From contig BFEA01000113.1 in the NCBI GenBank assembly GCA_003427395.1, positions 2,885,586 to 2,918,850 on the forward strand: a DNA stretch of 33,265 nucleotides. The letters run 5' to 3'. This document shows, piece by piece, positions 22,290-31,232 of the stretch; the first letter of the stretch is position 1; each line of letters opens with the position of its first letter. The notes under the pieces were generated by a model that worked only from the letters and a program-made list of their open reading frames with translations, was not told the origin of the DNA and searched no databases. Position numbers and translations under genes: made by a program. Source of the DNA: Chara braunii. Its lineage: Eukaryota > Streptophyta > Charophyceae > Charales > Characeae.

Positions 22290-22830
22290 AATGTTTCCAA
22301 TTACCGTCCCCGCATGTGGAAATAGCAAGCGGCCACATCCCAAGAACCACGAGCCTTGACATTGGCCCCAACTGGTCCCAAATGGTTCCTGGCAGTCCCA
22401 TAATTTTTCCGCCGTACTGGGTGGTTCTAAAATGTCAAAACCACTTACACCGCACGCCTCAAAGAAAAACTAAAGGTAACCTCCATCACAAAACCGCACG
22501 CGTTGCGATTCCTAACGACTACTCCGCCCCACGCATCCACTCCAAATACCGTCGGTAGTCCATGCTGTACCACGTGTTCTCAACGTAGTCCGAATGGCAC
22601 CTCGTCCCCCAAGGACGGTTCCAAACCAAACCGCAAGCCCCATCTTCCTCCGATTACCGCATCCGATCCCAAGTTAGTCTCACTCGGCCCCAAGATGGTC
22701 GCGAGTAGTCTAGGGCGGTCCCAAGTCATCGCTCGCAACACCAAATGGTCCAGAATTCAAAACCACTTGCACCACGTGCTGCAAAAGAATAAAGGTGACC
22801 CTGGCTGAAAACGGTATGTGTCGTAAGCAT
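22290..22830 (+). repeat. tandem pair of the 4.1-kb dispersed repeat
   Basis: Two diverged copies about 315 bp apart share GGTCCCAAATGGTNC, AAAACCACTT(A/G)CACC, AAGAAnAAAnTAAAGGT(A/G)ACC and AAAACnGnAnG(C/T)GT. A third, inverted copy lies at 4,080-4,330. Short frames such as 22,316-22,558 are incidental. Confidence 0.6.
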
Positions 22831-22989
22831 GTTGTGCCACCGGTCTACACACCAATACCTCACGGTCCCAAATGTGCATCAGTGTCACAAAAACACAACG
22901 GCGGACCACCACTCGTTGCGCCCTCAACCAGTACCACGGCTGCCCCACAGCACCACCGCCAGCTCATATACAAAAAAAAACAGCTTCAT

Positions 22990-23520
22990 TGCGACGCAAA
23001 ACATCAACAACGTTTTCCCCCACCATAGTGTCGCCGACTGCCTCCAACCGGACAACATAACCCCAACAAAAATAACGTTGTTATCGTCGGGCAACACTTC
23101 CTCCCGGAGATTAGTATCGTGGTCGTGTCGTAATTTCGGCAGCATAACTGCCCCACTGAAAATGTCACTGTTGCCATGTCGCTGAATGGGCAGCACTTTC
23201 CCTTAGGGAGGCCTCGATGTCACCACGTTGTAAATCCGACAACATTTCTCCCCATAAAACGGAGTTGCCACCATGCCGCAAATTCGGTAGCACCTTACCT
23301 CAGGAAGGTCATGACGTTGCGACAACATTTCGGTAACATCTCCCTTCAAAATGTTGCGCTGCCACCAAAACAAATTTGGCAGCATTCCCCTTTTACGGCG
23401 CGGTAAAAATTCAGCAACCCCTCCCATCACGGAGGCCTTGACGTCGTGGCAGCGCCCCGACAGCACCATCCTCTTGAAATAACCCAGCACCGTCGAGCCA
23501 GCTTTCTGATGGCACAATCC
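22990..23520. repeat. degenerate 44-60 bp minisatellite, (C/T)GGCAGCA-centred
   Basis: Variants of TTCGGCAGCA followed by a C/T-rich run and then TTGCCACCATG recur at about 23,128, 23,188, 23,237, 23,286, 23,330, 23,369, 23,413 and 23,457. It is highly diverged, and no frame is conserved through the units. Confidence 0.55.
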
Positions 23521-24049
23521 TGCTGAAAAAACGATGCATCATCGTGGCGGCACTTCATCTGCACCACCCCACTAAAAAGGAGGTGCGGCCTGCCGCACTG
23601 CCGCAAACCATCTCAGGGCTTTAGCTCCACTGCATCTTCTCATTGGTACAGCATCAGGCCAACGTTGAGGCAGAGTGCCCCCGTTGTCGGCCATAGCTGC
23701 CCGTGCCCCCGTTGGTGCAGCATCATTCTCCACTCTATCTCCCTGCAAAATGCCAAAACCAGCACCCTCTTCCTCCGGCAGTGCTCCTCCAAGTAGCACT
23801 TCCTCCAGCTGCCGAATGAATGTGGCAGCTACGGGAAGAGATGCCTTTATATAAAAATCGGAGGCTTGCTTCAGGACTCAGACTCATCTTCAGCCCTTGA
23901 TCTCAATCAAGAGTCGGGAACAGTCGAGCATCTTGAGCTTATGTTTCCCTTTTCTTCTTTCTTTTTCTTTTCTTTCGTACACAACACTTTCCCCAGTGTA
24001 GGTACATCGAAGGAGTGATTGTACTCAATCACTTTTCAAATGGCCCTTT
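23521..24049. other. no recognisable gene
   Basis: A C-rich stretch to about 23,820, then mixed sequence with a TTTCTT-rich patch at about 23,945-23,975. A short minus-strand frame (23,572-23,799) has no recognisable domain. Confidence 0.45.
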
Positions 24050-24100
24050 AGATACAGGCCTGGCGTGAGTGGTCACACTGAGACCAACAGGCCTGTATCT
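24050..24100. repeat. perfect 13-bp inverted repeat
   Basis: AGATACAGGCCTG (24,050-24,062) and CAGGCCTGTATCT (24,088-24,100) are exact reverse complements with a 25-nt loop, followed by GGGCGTGACCAC, which echoes GCGTGAGTGGTCAC in the loop. It could be a hairpin in an RNA or the end of a small foldback element. Confidence 0.8.
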
Positions 24101-24485
24101 GGGGCGTGACCACAACCACATTCGTGGCCGTTGCGCCTTCCTTTCCTTTTTTTTTTTTTTCCACCTCTCGTTTCTTGGGGCAAAGCAGCTCATTTTTTTT
24201 CTGAAAAAGGCGTTACCACTCTTCCGCTTTGTTTCCCTGTGAGGGGAGCAGCTCGTTGTCTGAATCAAATGGCCGCCCCCTCCTCTTCACTCATTTTACA
24301 GAGCGGAACTAGAGTCAAGCTCAACAAGGTCTCCTTTCCCTTGTTGCAGCACGCGCCCGCACCCGGCCGCCAACAGAGTCAGGTTTGGGCCCGTCGTTGA
24401 AAGTTTGCAGCCCGATTTTAAAAGCGAACAGGCGCAATTTAACGGCGCCACGACAAAAAAAAGGGAACCATGGGGGGGGGAGAAG

Positions 24486-24540
24486 TGTGGCAGTGTATAT
24501 TTTTTTTTTTTGGCAATAGACTCATTTGATTTTGCTCATC
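24486..24540 (+). repeat. head fragment of the 14.8/16.4 kb dispersed repeat
   Basis: GTGGCAGTGTATATTT, an extended T-run, GGCAATAGACTCATTTGATTT and GCTCATCC match the head at 14,848-14,900. Here it is followed by a short CACACA stretch and the hammerhead-like motif instead of the body seen at 14.9 kb. Confidence 0.6.
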
Positions 24541-24560
24541 CGCACACACTCTCACACATA

Positions 24561-24609
24561 CTGTCGGGCTGCAGCCTCCTGATGAGTCGGTGAAAGTCCG
24601 ACAAAACAG
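24561..24609 (+). ncRNA. type III hammerhead ribozyme-like motif with a G12-to-A core change
   Basis: In type III order: helix III strand CTGU with cleavage-site C at 24,565; a helix I hairpin region with GGGCTGCAGCCTC (24,566-24,578); the conserved CTGATGA box (24,579-24,585); helix II GTCGG / loop TGAAAGT / CCGAC (24,586-24,602); then AAA (24,603-24,605) where the family has GAA; then ACAG (24,606-24,609) closing a 4-bp helix III with CTGT. All core positions fit except G12, the base thought to act as general base, which is A, so self-cleavage is probably weak or lost. Plant retrozymes and Penelope-like elements are known to carry such ribozymes. Helix I is imperfect (one bulge, tiny loop). 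An alternative longer stem (ACTGTCGGGCTG with CAGCCTGACACAGT) is also possible. Confidence 0.6.
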
Positions 24610-24639
24610 CCTGACACAGTCGTGTTTTTTTTTGCATCT

Positions 24640-24668
24640 GCAGTCCGTTCGTCAAAACGAACGGCTGC
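24640..24668. repeat. 12-bp hairpin downstream of the hammerhead-like motif
   Basis: GCAG-T-CCGTTCGT, a four-base loop CAAA, then ACGAACGG-CTGC. Eight perfect pairs, a T bulge and four more pairs. No T-run follows directly, so it is not an obvious terminator. Confidence 0.75.
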
Positions 24669-25035
24669 TTGGGCAACTCAAAGAAACTGGGGGGGAATCT
24701 AAGGAAAATATCTAAAAAGAATCTTTAAAAAAAACTATAAAAAAAAAAAGAAAAAAAAAGAAAGAAAACAAAACAGACTCACCTGAAACGGTCTCTCATT
24801 TGTCTGCTACGATCTCAGGGCATTTCCAAGTCCCACCTCACTTTTACCTACGCCAAGTGGTGCTCCGTTTTTTTTTTTTTTTTTCCCTTTCGTTTTCCTT
24901 TTTTTTTCGATTTAATTATGGCATCCTTGCGTAGGTGTTATTTCAAATCCGCGCAGCTGTTCTTGGTCGCATGATCTTGCTGATCGTGAGGCAGAATCGG
25001 TCGTGCCTTATTTCCCACATTCGCAGTTGTTCCAT
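24669..25035. other. no recognisable gene; A-runs and T-runs
   Basis: An A-rich patch at about 24,713-24,775 and T-runs at about 24,868-24,885 and 24,898-24,910. No coding signal. Confidence 0.45.
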
Positions 25036-25040
25036 AAAAA

Positions 25041-25127
25041 GGAGCTAGCCCAGCATCGGGCTCGTATAGATTCGATCCTGGTATCCTCTGGTGAGAGTCT
25101 CATGTGCTTATCTACCGGGCTAACTCC
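25041..25127 (-). other. tRNA-like sequence (possible SINE head)
   Basis: On the minus strand the 87-nt segment begins GGAGTTAGCCCGG and ends CTAGCTCC, so the 7-bp ends GGAGTTA/TAGCTCC pair like an acceptor stem. TAGCCCGGTAGATAAGC resembles a pol III A box and GGATCGAATCT a B box at suitable spacing. Five Ts (minus strand) follow the end, a possible pol III stop. It is not a regular tRNA: the B-box-like sequence lies too far from the 3' end for a T arm, and no standard anticodon loop folds. A tRNA-derived SINE head, a tRNA pseudogene or a chance similarity are all possible. Confidence 0.35.
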
Positions 25128-25147
25128 TACTATAGTTATAGTAGGAG
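25124..25147. repeat. 24-bp near-perfect palindrome
   Basis: CTCCTACTATA, GT, TATAGTAGGAG: 11 perfect pairs with a 2-base centre. It overlaps the start of the tRNA-like sequence by four bases. Confidence 0.85.
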
Positions 25148-25171
25148 CAACTCTTCTATAAGAAAAACTTG

Positions 25172-25244
25172 CCCCCCTCCGTAGGCTGCCCATCTGAGGA
25201 GCCCATCTGAGGGGCCCCCTCAGGGACCCCCTCCGTAGGCTGCG
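25172..25244. repeat. GC-rich short duplications with palindrome
   Basis: CCCCCTCCGTAGGCTGC occurs twice (near 25,174 and 25,228). Between the copies are two CCCATCTGAGG words and CTGAGGGGCCCCCTCAG (25,207-25,223), a palindrome with a single central base. It could form a strong hairpin. Confidence 0.75.
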
Positions 25245-25343
25245 CAGACTAAGCTTGCCCTAACCACGGTATGTCGCCCGTCTGCAGTGGTCAGGCATTC
25301 AACCCATCGCTAGGCACCTACCCAAATTCTAGTCTGGGCATAT

Positions 25344-25685
25344 GCAAGTAGTAGATTGACTTGCACTGGAGCCGTCTACCACTTGTTCAATACCAGACAA
25401 TCCATGTCCAAACAAGTAATCATATGACTCACACCGAAGTATATAACTACCCTTTCAATACCATTCAGTCCAAACAAGTAGTCAGATGACTCACACTGGA
25501 GTATCTAATTACCCTGTCAATATCATTCAGTAAAAAAAAGTAGTCAGATGACTCACACTAGAGTATCCAACTACCCTTTTAATATCATTCAATTTACACA
25601 CACTCATAAGTAGTAGGATAACTCATATAGGAGAACCCCACTACCTTTCAACATTAAACAAACAGTAGGACATCTCGCACTGGAG
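25344..25685. repeat. 62-bp tandem repeat, about six copies, cut by the Penelope-like element
   Basis: Copies start near 25,344, 25,413, 25,475, 25,537, 25,607 and 25,663. The unit is CAAGTAGTCAGATGACTCAC, then ACTGGAGTATCTAACTACCC, then TTTCAATATCATTCAGT. The last copy stops after GCACTGGAGCC at 25,687, where the left terminal repeat of the Penelope-like element begins, so the element probably inserted into this array. Confidence 0.85.
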
Positions 25686-25839
25686 CCATGTTTCTCGGTA
25701 TGTTAGGTGGTTATTGGGAGTTGTGCTCGGAAAATGGGGTACGTAGGATACGACGTACATGATGTTAAGTTTTCCAATCTAATATCCCACTAAGCGGGTC
25801 TTGCTAAACGCTGAACTGTGTACTTGTATTTGCCTTTGC
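25686..25839 (+). repeat. left pseudo-LTR of the Penelope-like element
   Basis: It matches 29,086-29,239 with an offset of exactly 3,400 bp. About 22 differences by eye, roughly three quarters of them transitions. It begins CCATGTTTCT and ends TTGTATTTGCC(T/C)TTGC. Near its end is a conserved AAGCGGGTCTTGCT block. Confidence 0.85.
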
Positions 25840-25997
25840 TTAAGCATTTAATAACCGTCGGAGGGTTGCTGCTCCGTTTTGGTGGTAAGGACTAAAAGAC
25901 TTCAAGACGAAGACAAAGACGACGGTGAAATCAAAGAGACGTCGGTCTATCAAGACTAAGGAGAATCCCGTAAGAGTGAGAAATTGTGATACTCGCC

Positions 25998-26291
25998 ATG
26001 GCATCTTCAAGTCAAAAACCGTCGAGAGATGACAGAGATAATCAGACTCCTGGAGAGCAGCGAGGCCCGCAATTTTATTCCTGCAAACATTACGGACACT
26101 TTGCTCGTGATTGCGGACTTTTTGGGAAAAAAAAGAAAGAAATGGCGGATAGGCGCAGACCACCGGAGGCGAAAGGAAGGAAAGGGGAAGGTTCATCTCG
26201 AGTTGAAACCTCACGAGTTCGATCTTCATCGCCGCAACGAAATCAATGGGAACCTCCGCACAGCTCAGAGGGGGTGCATACCCTGGGGTAA
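25998..26291 (+). pseudogene. zinc-knuckle-like ORF overlapping the start of the nuclease-RT frame
   Basis: An open frame of 97 codons starts at an ATG in a good initiation context (CGCCATGG). It opens with a Ser/Gln/Asp/Arg-rich stretch, then SCKHYGHFARDC, then a Lys/Arg-rich tail. The motif fits the second half of a CCHC knuckle (C-x4-H-x4-C), but the first Cys position is Phe (TTT, one change from TGT), so metal binding is probably broken. The same bases in another frame (from 26,029) appear to encode the N-terminus of the nuclease-RT protein. It could be a real small nucleic-acid-binding ORF1 or a displaced N-terminal part of one long protein. I cannot tell which frame was used. Confidence 0.45.
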
Positions 26292-27271
26292 GAAGTTTCT
26301 CAATGACCTTACCATGTGGTGTTTGGACCGAGAAGATGGTTTTAACTCTACGGCTAGTTGTGTATATGTTGGCATTTCCCCGTATTGTAAGGTTATACAT
26401 CGGAAAGACTGAACGCGATTCAGATACTCGTTGGGGCGAGCATCTTTGAGAGTGTTAACAGACAGGACATAGTAATTATTTTCATCGTTGGCTTCGCAAC
26501 TACGGTAAGGAAAACTAAGTTTTACTACCTCTAGCTTGCGCTTCCTCCGATGAAATGTTAGTTATCGAAATCTTCTATATTAAGCGTTGGTGTTATGTCC
26601 TAAACTTTATGGATCGTAAACAATCTAACACTAGACGTAGACAAAAAGATAAACGACAGAGAAACAAACGAGGGGGGAAGAAGTCCACTAGCAGGGAGGA
26701 GGTCGATCTTATCGCGTTTTGCATCAATGGGGAACGAAGTAGTGTAAAACTCAATAGCCTATCATTTGAGAAGGATAGTAAGCAGGTTAGGAACTTTATG
26801 CTATCGTCTAACGGTGACAACGCCTGGTTTGATGGATGGAAGCGCGTAAAGAATTTTTTTGGTCACTCGATAGTTGCGAATAAGAAGGGTCCTAGCCTGC
26901 TACGGGACTATAAACATCTGTTGGAGCACAGTGACTCTATGCAGGTGACCAACATGCGAAAATGGAAGAAGACCAATCATAAAGGGAAGAAATACCTTAT
27001 TTCCCTATTGAAGAATAAGCATAAAAGGTGTTTGGCCTCTAGGTGTGATTTAAATTTTTTGGTTGGTCTTTTTCCCGCCATCAAAGATTTTAGCAAGAAA
27101 CAGACTGGATCTTTGCTTAGACGTGTGATTAAAGATGTTGTGAGGAATATGTATGATTTCGATATCAAGAAGAAACTTGTTATTAAAGTCTTATACAATG
27201 GTCAAATTAGCTTGGGGGCAGTACGTAGACTTGTTGATAAGAAGATTGACGGGTTGTTAATGCCAAAATGA
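26029..27271 (+). pseudogene. GIY-YIG endonuclease domain plus basic linker of the Penelope-like element
   Basis: The N-terminal part reads in frame 1 from an ATG at 26,029 to about 26,372, ending in CVYV, the GIY half of the motif. The frame then shifts to frame 2: LAFPRIVRLYIGKT (YIG at 26,396-26,404), DTRWGEHL with the conserved Arg at 26,429-26,431, YFHRWLRNYG, and VIEIFYIKRW with the metal-binding Glu at 26,567-26,569. Stops interrupt at 26,447, 26,456 and 26,516. After 26,600 the frame is open to 27,271 and very basic, including RRRQKDKRQRNKRGGKK, a likely nucleic-acid-binding linker before the RT. GIY-YIG enzymes nick DNA; in these elements the nick should prime reverse transcription. 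Catalytic residues survive, but the frame is broken. Confidence 0.75.
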
Positions 27272-28946
27272 TATGTGAAACTCTAAAGCGGAAAGTCATG
27301 ACTGTTTGGACTAAGAATCCATCGGTTGCTGATGTCTTGCATAATCACCAACTATTTTTTCGTCGTGAGGTTTCAGCTTGCATATGCGCAAGGTTTTCGC
27401 CCGAGGTATAAGGATCATGTTAGGTGTAGAATTTGGGAAGATATATATATCCTGCCTTTTGTGTATAGTGCCTACAACATACCAAGATCTACGGAGGATG
27501 GAAGAGTAAAGTTACTGAGACAGGAATTGCTTGAAGCTTGTATGACTTGGAAAATGAGCGACAACGACGCTTGGTTGTTCAATGAGGATGAAGTGAAGTC
27601 CTGTTTTAATTGTACAAAAAATAGAGAGGAGGAACTTTGTCGATTGAGGATGTGCGAGCAGTCAGGCTTATGTATGACGACTTAGTGTTGGCATCAGCGG
27701 GTCGTAATCCGGGAGAGACCATCGTTTTGTGCCATAGACTTTACCATGAAGCCATGCAGAAGATGTACGTCTACAACAATGGTTACGAAGCACAAACATA
27801 ACCAAATGAGGATATTGTGGATAGAGCCAAAACTAAGTACCGTGCTTTAGGGCTGCAATCGTTGGGCCATTAAATGGAAAAAGGCTCAATAGGGCATGGG
27901 TATGTCATTCTGAAACACAAAGACCCAGAGAGGTACATACCCATTTGTCCTACCTTCAACGAGCCAAGCGCACCAACCGGTCGAAAAAACGGTTTGCTCA
28001 ATGTTCTGCATGCTAAATTTCATTTCAACCTAAAATATGTAGGAGACCTGGTAACCGAGTTGGGGAAGATTAATAAAATTATTGACAACGACCGATTTAT
28101 AAGAATTGCGGGATCATCATATGACATCAAGGACATGCTCTCGCTTCTTCCCCATACCTCGATTCTTCTTGCCCTCGATTGAATGTTTGACTGGCACGCC
28201 AAGCAAGAACGTGACTGTGTTTGGGTTAACTAAGAAGGGCGTGGTGCCTCTGTGTACAAAGGATCAACATGTTTGGGTTGGACTGAAGTTGGATTTGGTG
28301 ACATTCGTAAACTCATGGTATTTAATTTTGAATTCACCTTTACTGAGGCACCGAGAATAGTGCTCAAACAGGTTTTTGAAATTCTCATGGGGAGTAGTAT
28401 GAGTCATCCTCTGACGTGCATTATGCACGCATGTTCACAATGGTGTTTCCTGAACTCATTAGGGAAGGATTGTAGACTAGATTTGGGTATCAGATTGATG
28501 GATGATGTGTCGTTGTTTGCGATGTGTAAGAAAGACGATGGAGCTTCATCCCACATCGCAACAAAGATTCGGAGGAAATATGAGAGATGTTAACCCCGGA
28601 CCCTATCATTGAAGAGCACTGCTAATAGATCCGGGGGTTGGGAATTATTGGGTTGCTCGATGGTGATATGAGACAAGTATCTGTACATGGGATGTTTCCA
28701 GTTCGTAACGAAAAGGAACTGAGAAAGGGCAACGAACTGCTAATACGGGCGGGCCAAGACTTCGGTTCATGGTCTAACCGTAGCCAAAAAGTCGCGGCAA
28801 TAACCGGTTGGCTACTCCGTATTGACAAAAATACTTTCATGTTTGAAAAAGTGTCTGTGAGGGTCATGTTGCTACAAATTGTCTATCAGAAAAAAAAGTT
28901 TTTCGGAAGCCCTTTTTTGTCAAGGTCCTCAACAACTTCGCAGTGA
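27268..28946 (+). pseudogene. reverse transcriptase domain of the Penelope-like element, broken
   Basis: Frame 1 from an ATG at 27,268 overlaps the previous stop (ATGA), moves to frame 2 at about 27,395-27,625, and returns to frame 1 to 28,590. A pre-RT segment contains GRNPGETIVLC, then YHEAMQK. Core motifs follow: RYIPICPTFNEP; YDIKDMLSLLPH (motif A Asp at 28,123-28,125); QVFEILMGSSMS (like the Q-GIPMGS-SP box, from 28,369); and RLMDDVSLF with the catalytic Asp pair at 28,501-28,506. A thumb-like segment continues in frame 3 (28,638-28,946), with FPVRNEKELRKGN and GWLLRIDKN. In-frame stops lie at 27,799, 27,871, 28,180, 28,231 and 28,591. The MDD box and GIY-YIG neighbour favour a Penelope-type RT over LINE or LTR types. 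Confidence 0.8.
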
Positions 28947-29085
28947 AATGGGGTCCAGTTTGAAAGCCGACAGCAAGTCTTGTTTGACAATTTTCAGTAG
29001 GATTCAGTAATATTTTTTCACATTCAGCGGGTCTGTCTAGGTAGTCGTCTTCACTAGTGCCCGCACTTAGTGTTGTCGACTACCA

Positions 29086-29239
29086 CCATGTTTCTTGGTA
29101 TGTTCGGTGGTTCTTGGGAACCGTGGTCGGATGGTGGGGCACATGGGATACGACATACATGACGTTAATTTTTTCAATCTGATATCCCGCTAAGCGGGTC
29201 TTGCTGAACGCTGAATTGTGTACTTGTATTTGCCCTTGC
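29086..29239 (+). repeat. right pseudo-LTR of the Penelope-like element
   Basis: Partner of 25,686-25,839. Only this copy has an intact CCCGC-TAA-GCGGG hairpin ending in GTC (about 29,187-29,201), which resembles helix III plus cleavage triplet of a hammerhead. A full CTGANGA...GAAA core is not visible. The palindromic satellite begins a few bases after its end. Confidence 0.85.
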
Positions 29240-29244
29240 ATTTT

Positions 29245-30425
29245 CAGTAATAAAATTTCAAACACACTTACGATAATTAACTCTGAAAATCCCGAAGTAT
29301 GTTTTCGAGAATGAAATCCCAAACGCACTTCAGGATCTAAAAAAAAAAAAAAACTAAGTTAAATGTAAAAATCCCAAAGTACATTTTTCGGTAACGAAAT
29401 CTCTAACACACTTTGAGATATAATCAAAACAAACATACTACTACATTAAATCCGAAAATTTTGAAGTGCGTTTATGACGATGAAATTTAGAACGCACTTC
29501 GATATATAAGCACACTAAGAAATACGACTAAGTTAAATCATAAAATCCCGAAGTATGTTTTCGATAACTCAATCCTGAACGTAATTTGGGATATAAGCAC
29601 ATACAAAAAAGAACTAAGTTAAATCCGACTATCCCAAAGTGCGTTTTTGGTAATAAAATCTCAAACGCTATAACCACAAAAGCAAACACTATTAAGTTAA
29701 ATCCAGAAACCGAGAGTGCGTTTTTTGTAATAAAATATCAAACGCACTTCGAGATATAAGCACACAAAGAAATACGACTAAATTAAATATGGAAATTACG
29801 AGATGTGTTTTCGGTAACGAAATTATGAACGCATTTCGATATTTAACCACACACAAAAAACAAAGTTAAATTCGAAAATCCTGCAGTATGTTCTCGGTAA
29901 CCAAATCTCAAACGCACTTCGGGATATAAAAAATAAAATAAAAAATGTTTGAGTTAAATATAAAAATTCAAAAATGCATTTTGGTAACGAAATATCGAAC
30001 TCAGTTCGTGATATAATCAAACACACACAAAAAATTAAATTAAATAAAAAATTATAAAGTCTGTTTTCAATAATTATATCCCGAATATACTTCGGGATAT
30101 TAAAAAAAAAAGACTAAGTCAAATTCGAAAATCCTGAAGTGCATTTTCGGTAACAAAATCCTGAACGCACTTCGACATATAACCACAAAAAAAAAACAAA
30201 GTTTCAAAAATCTCAAAATGTGTTTTTGATAACAAAATTCCGAACGAACGTCAGGATATAACCGCACAAAAAAATACCACAAAGTTAAATCCAAAAATTA
30301 TGAAGTGCGTTTTTGGTAACGAAACCCATAACGCATTTCGGGATATAACCACAAAAAATAAGTTAAATATAAAAATCTTGAAGTGCGTTTTCGACAATGA
30401 AATATCGGACCTGTTTCGAGATTGT
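29245..30425. repeat. satellite of about 14 palindromic units, about 86 bp each
   Basis: The landmark (A/G)TTAAAT recurs near 29,358, 29,445, 29,532, 29,618, 29,696, 29,782, 29,865, 29,953, 30,040, 30,118, 30,201, 30,283 and 30,362 (spacing 78-88). Each unit holds TCCCGAAGTGCGTTTTCG, GTAA, CGAAAT, then CCGAACGCACTTCGGGATAT, so GAAGTGCGTT and AACGCACTTC can pair. An A-rich spacer with CACAAAAAA follows. Units are diverged (stems often 8-12 bp), and one near 29,670 has lost most of its right arm. Confidence 0.85.
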
Positions 30426-31232
30426 TTTTATTTTACTTAGTCGTTTTATGTGGTTATATAAAGACAAAAGTTATGAATTCTGTTTTAAGGTGTTCGTGAT
30501 GACTATAACTTGTAGTTTTTTCAAAAAAAATAAATCGTGGTTATCAAACTATGAATCCGTTAATGTATATTTTGTCTTCAACACAAACCACAAATTCGTT
30601 GAAATGTTTTAGCGAATTCACCAACCTTTCGGAAACAAGCTTCGCTATAAAATTTTGCAATTTTTTGGGGGCCTATTAGTCACGAGTGTGTCTGAGTATA
30701 TTACCAATTGCTAGAAGACTCAAAACCATGATCCCTGTTAAATAACTTCAATAATGTTTAAACTGAAAACAGTGGAAAGTGATGTAATCTTAAGAAAATT
30801 ACCGAGGCTGGGATGTGAGTTATCGACAATTATCACCTTTGCACCTGTATTTTGCCTTTGCCCAATGGCGACTTGCCATCAACTGCGCCATGGCTGAAAA
30901 ATGAAATTTCAATTTGCAGACAACGAATAAGATTTTTATAAATCACTTAAGGCATATCAATTAAAAAAATAAAAATAAAAAATTAATACTATGAATAAGA
31001 TCACGTGTAGTGAGGTTGCGGGTGGGGATCCAATAAACACAAAAAACGAGCATTTTGCCAGTAGATACATCTCTCTTTTCATCGTCCTCCACCCTCAACC
31101 GAATAACAACACCCCCGCCTGCAGCCCCACCCCATCCTTGACCACCATGGTTGGGGCGGGGGGCAACATGCATCCCCTCTGATGGTTGGAGGGAGACAAC
31201 AAAGTTATGTTCGTAGAAGTCCCCTGTATAAG
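30426..31232. other. no recognisable gene
   Basis: AT-rich sequence with short open frames (the longest is 71 codons) and no domain. A GGGGCGGGGGGC patch lies near 31,154. Confidence 0.5.

Larger units (their letters stand above)
25686..29239 (+). mobile_element. Penelope-like retroelement, GIY-YIG-first (Chlamys/Naiad-like), decayed
   Basis: The element has 154-bp direct repeats at both ends (25,686-25,839 and 29,086-29,239), about 86% identical by my count. Between them lie remnants of a zinc-knuckle-like ORF, a GIY-YIG nuclease domain, a basic linker and a reverse transcriptase, all on the plus strand. Most Penelope-like elements carry the nuclease after the RT; the order here is that of the permuted Chlamys/Naiad group described from green algae, protists and animals. 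Direct terminal repeats (pLTRs) are typical of these elements. At least eight stops and about five frame changes show that it cannot be autonomous now. No target-site duplication was identified. Confidence 0.8.

Noticed and set aside
25041-25127. A functional tRNA gene
   Set aside because: The ends pair and box-like motifs exist, but T arm position, anticodon arm and length do not fit a cloverleaf; kept only as a tRNA-like sequence.
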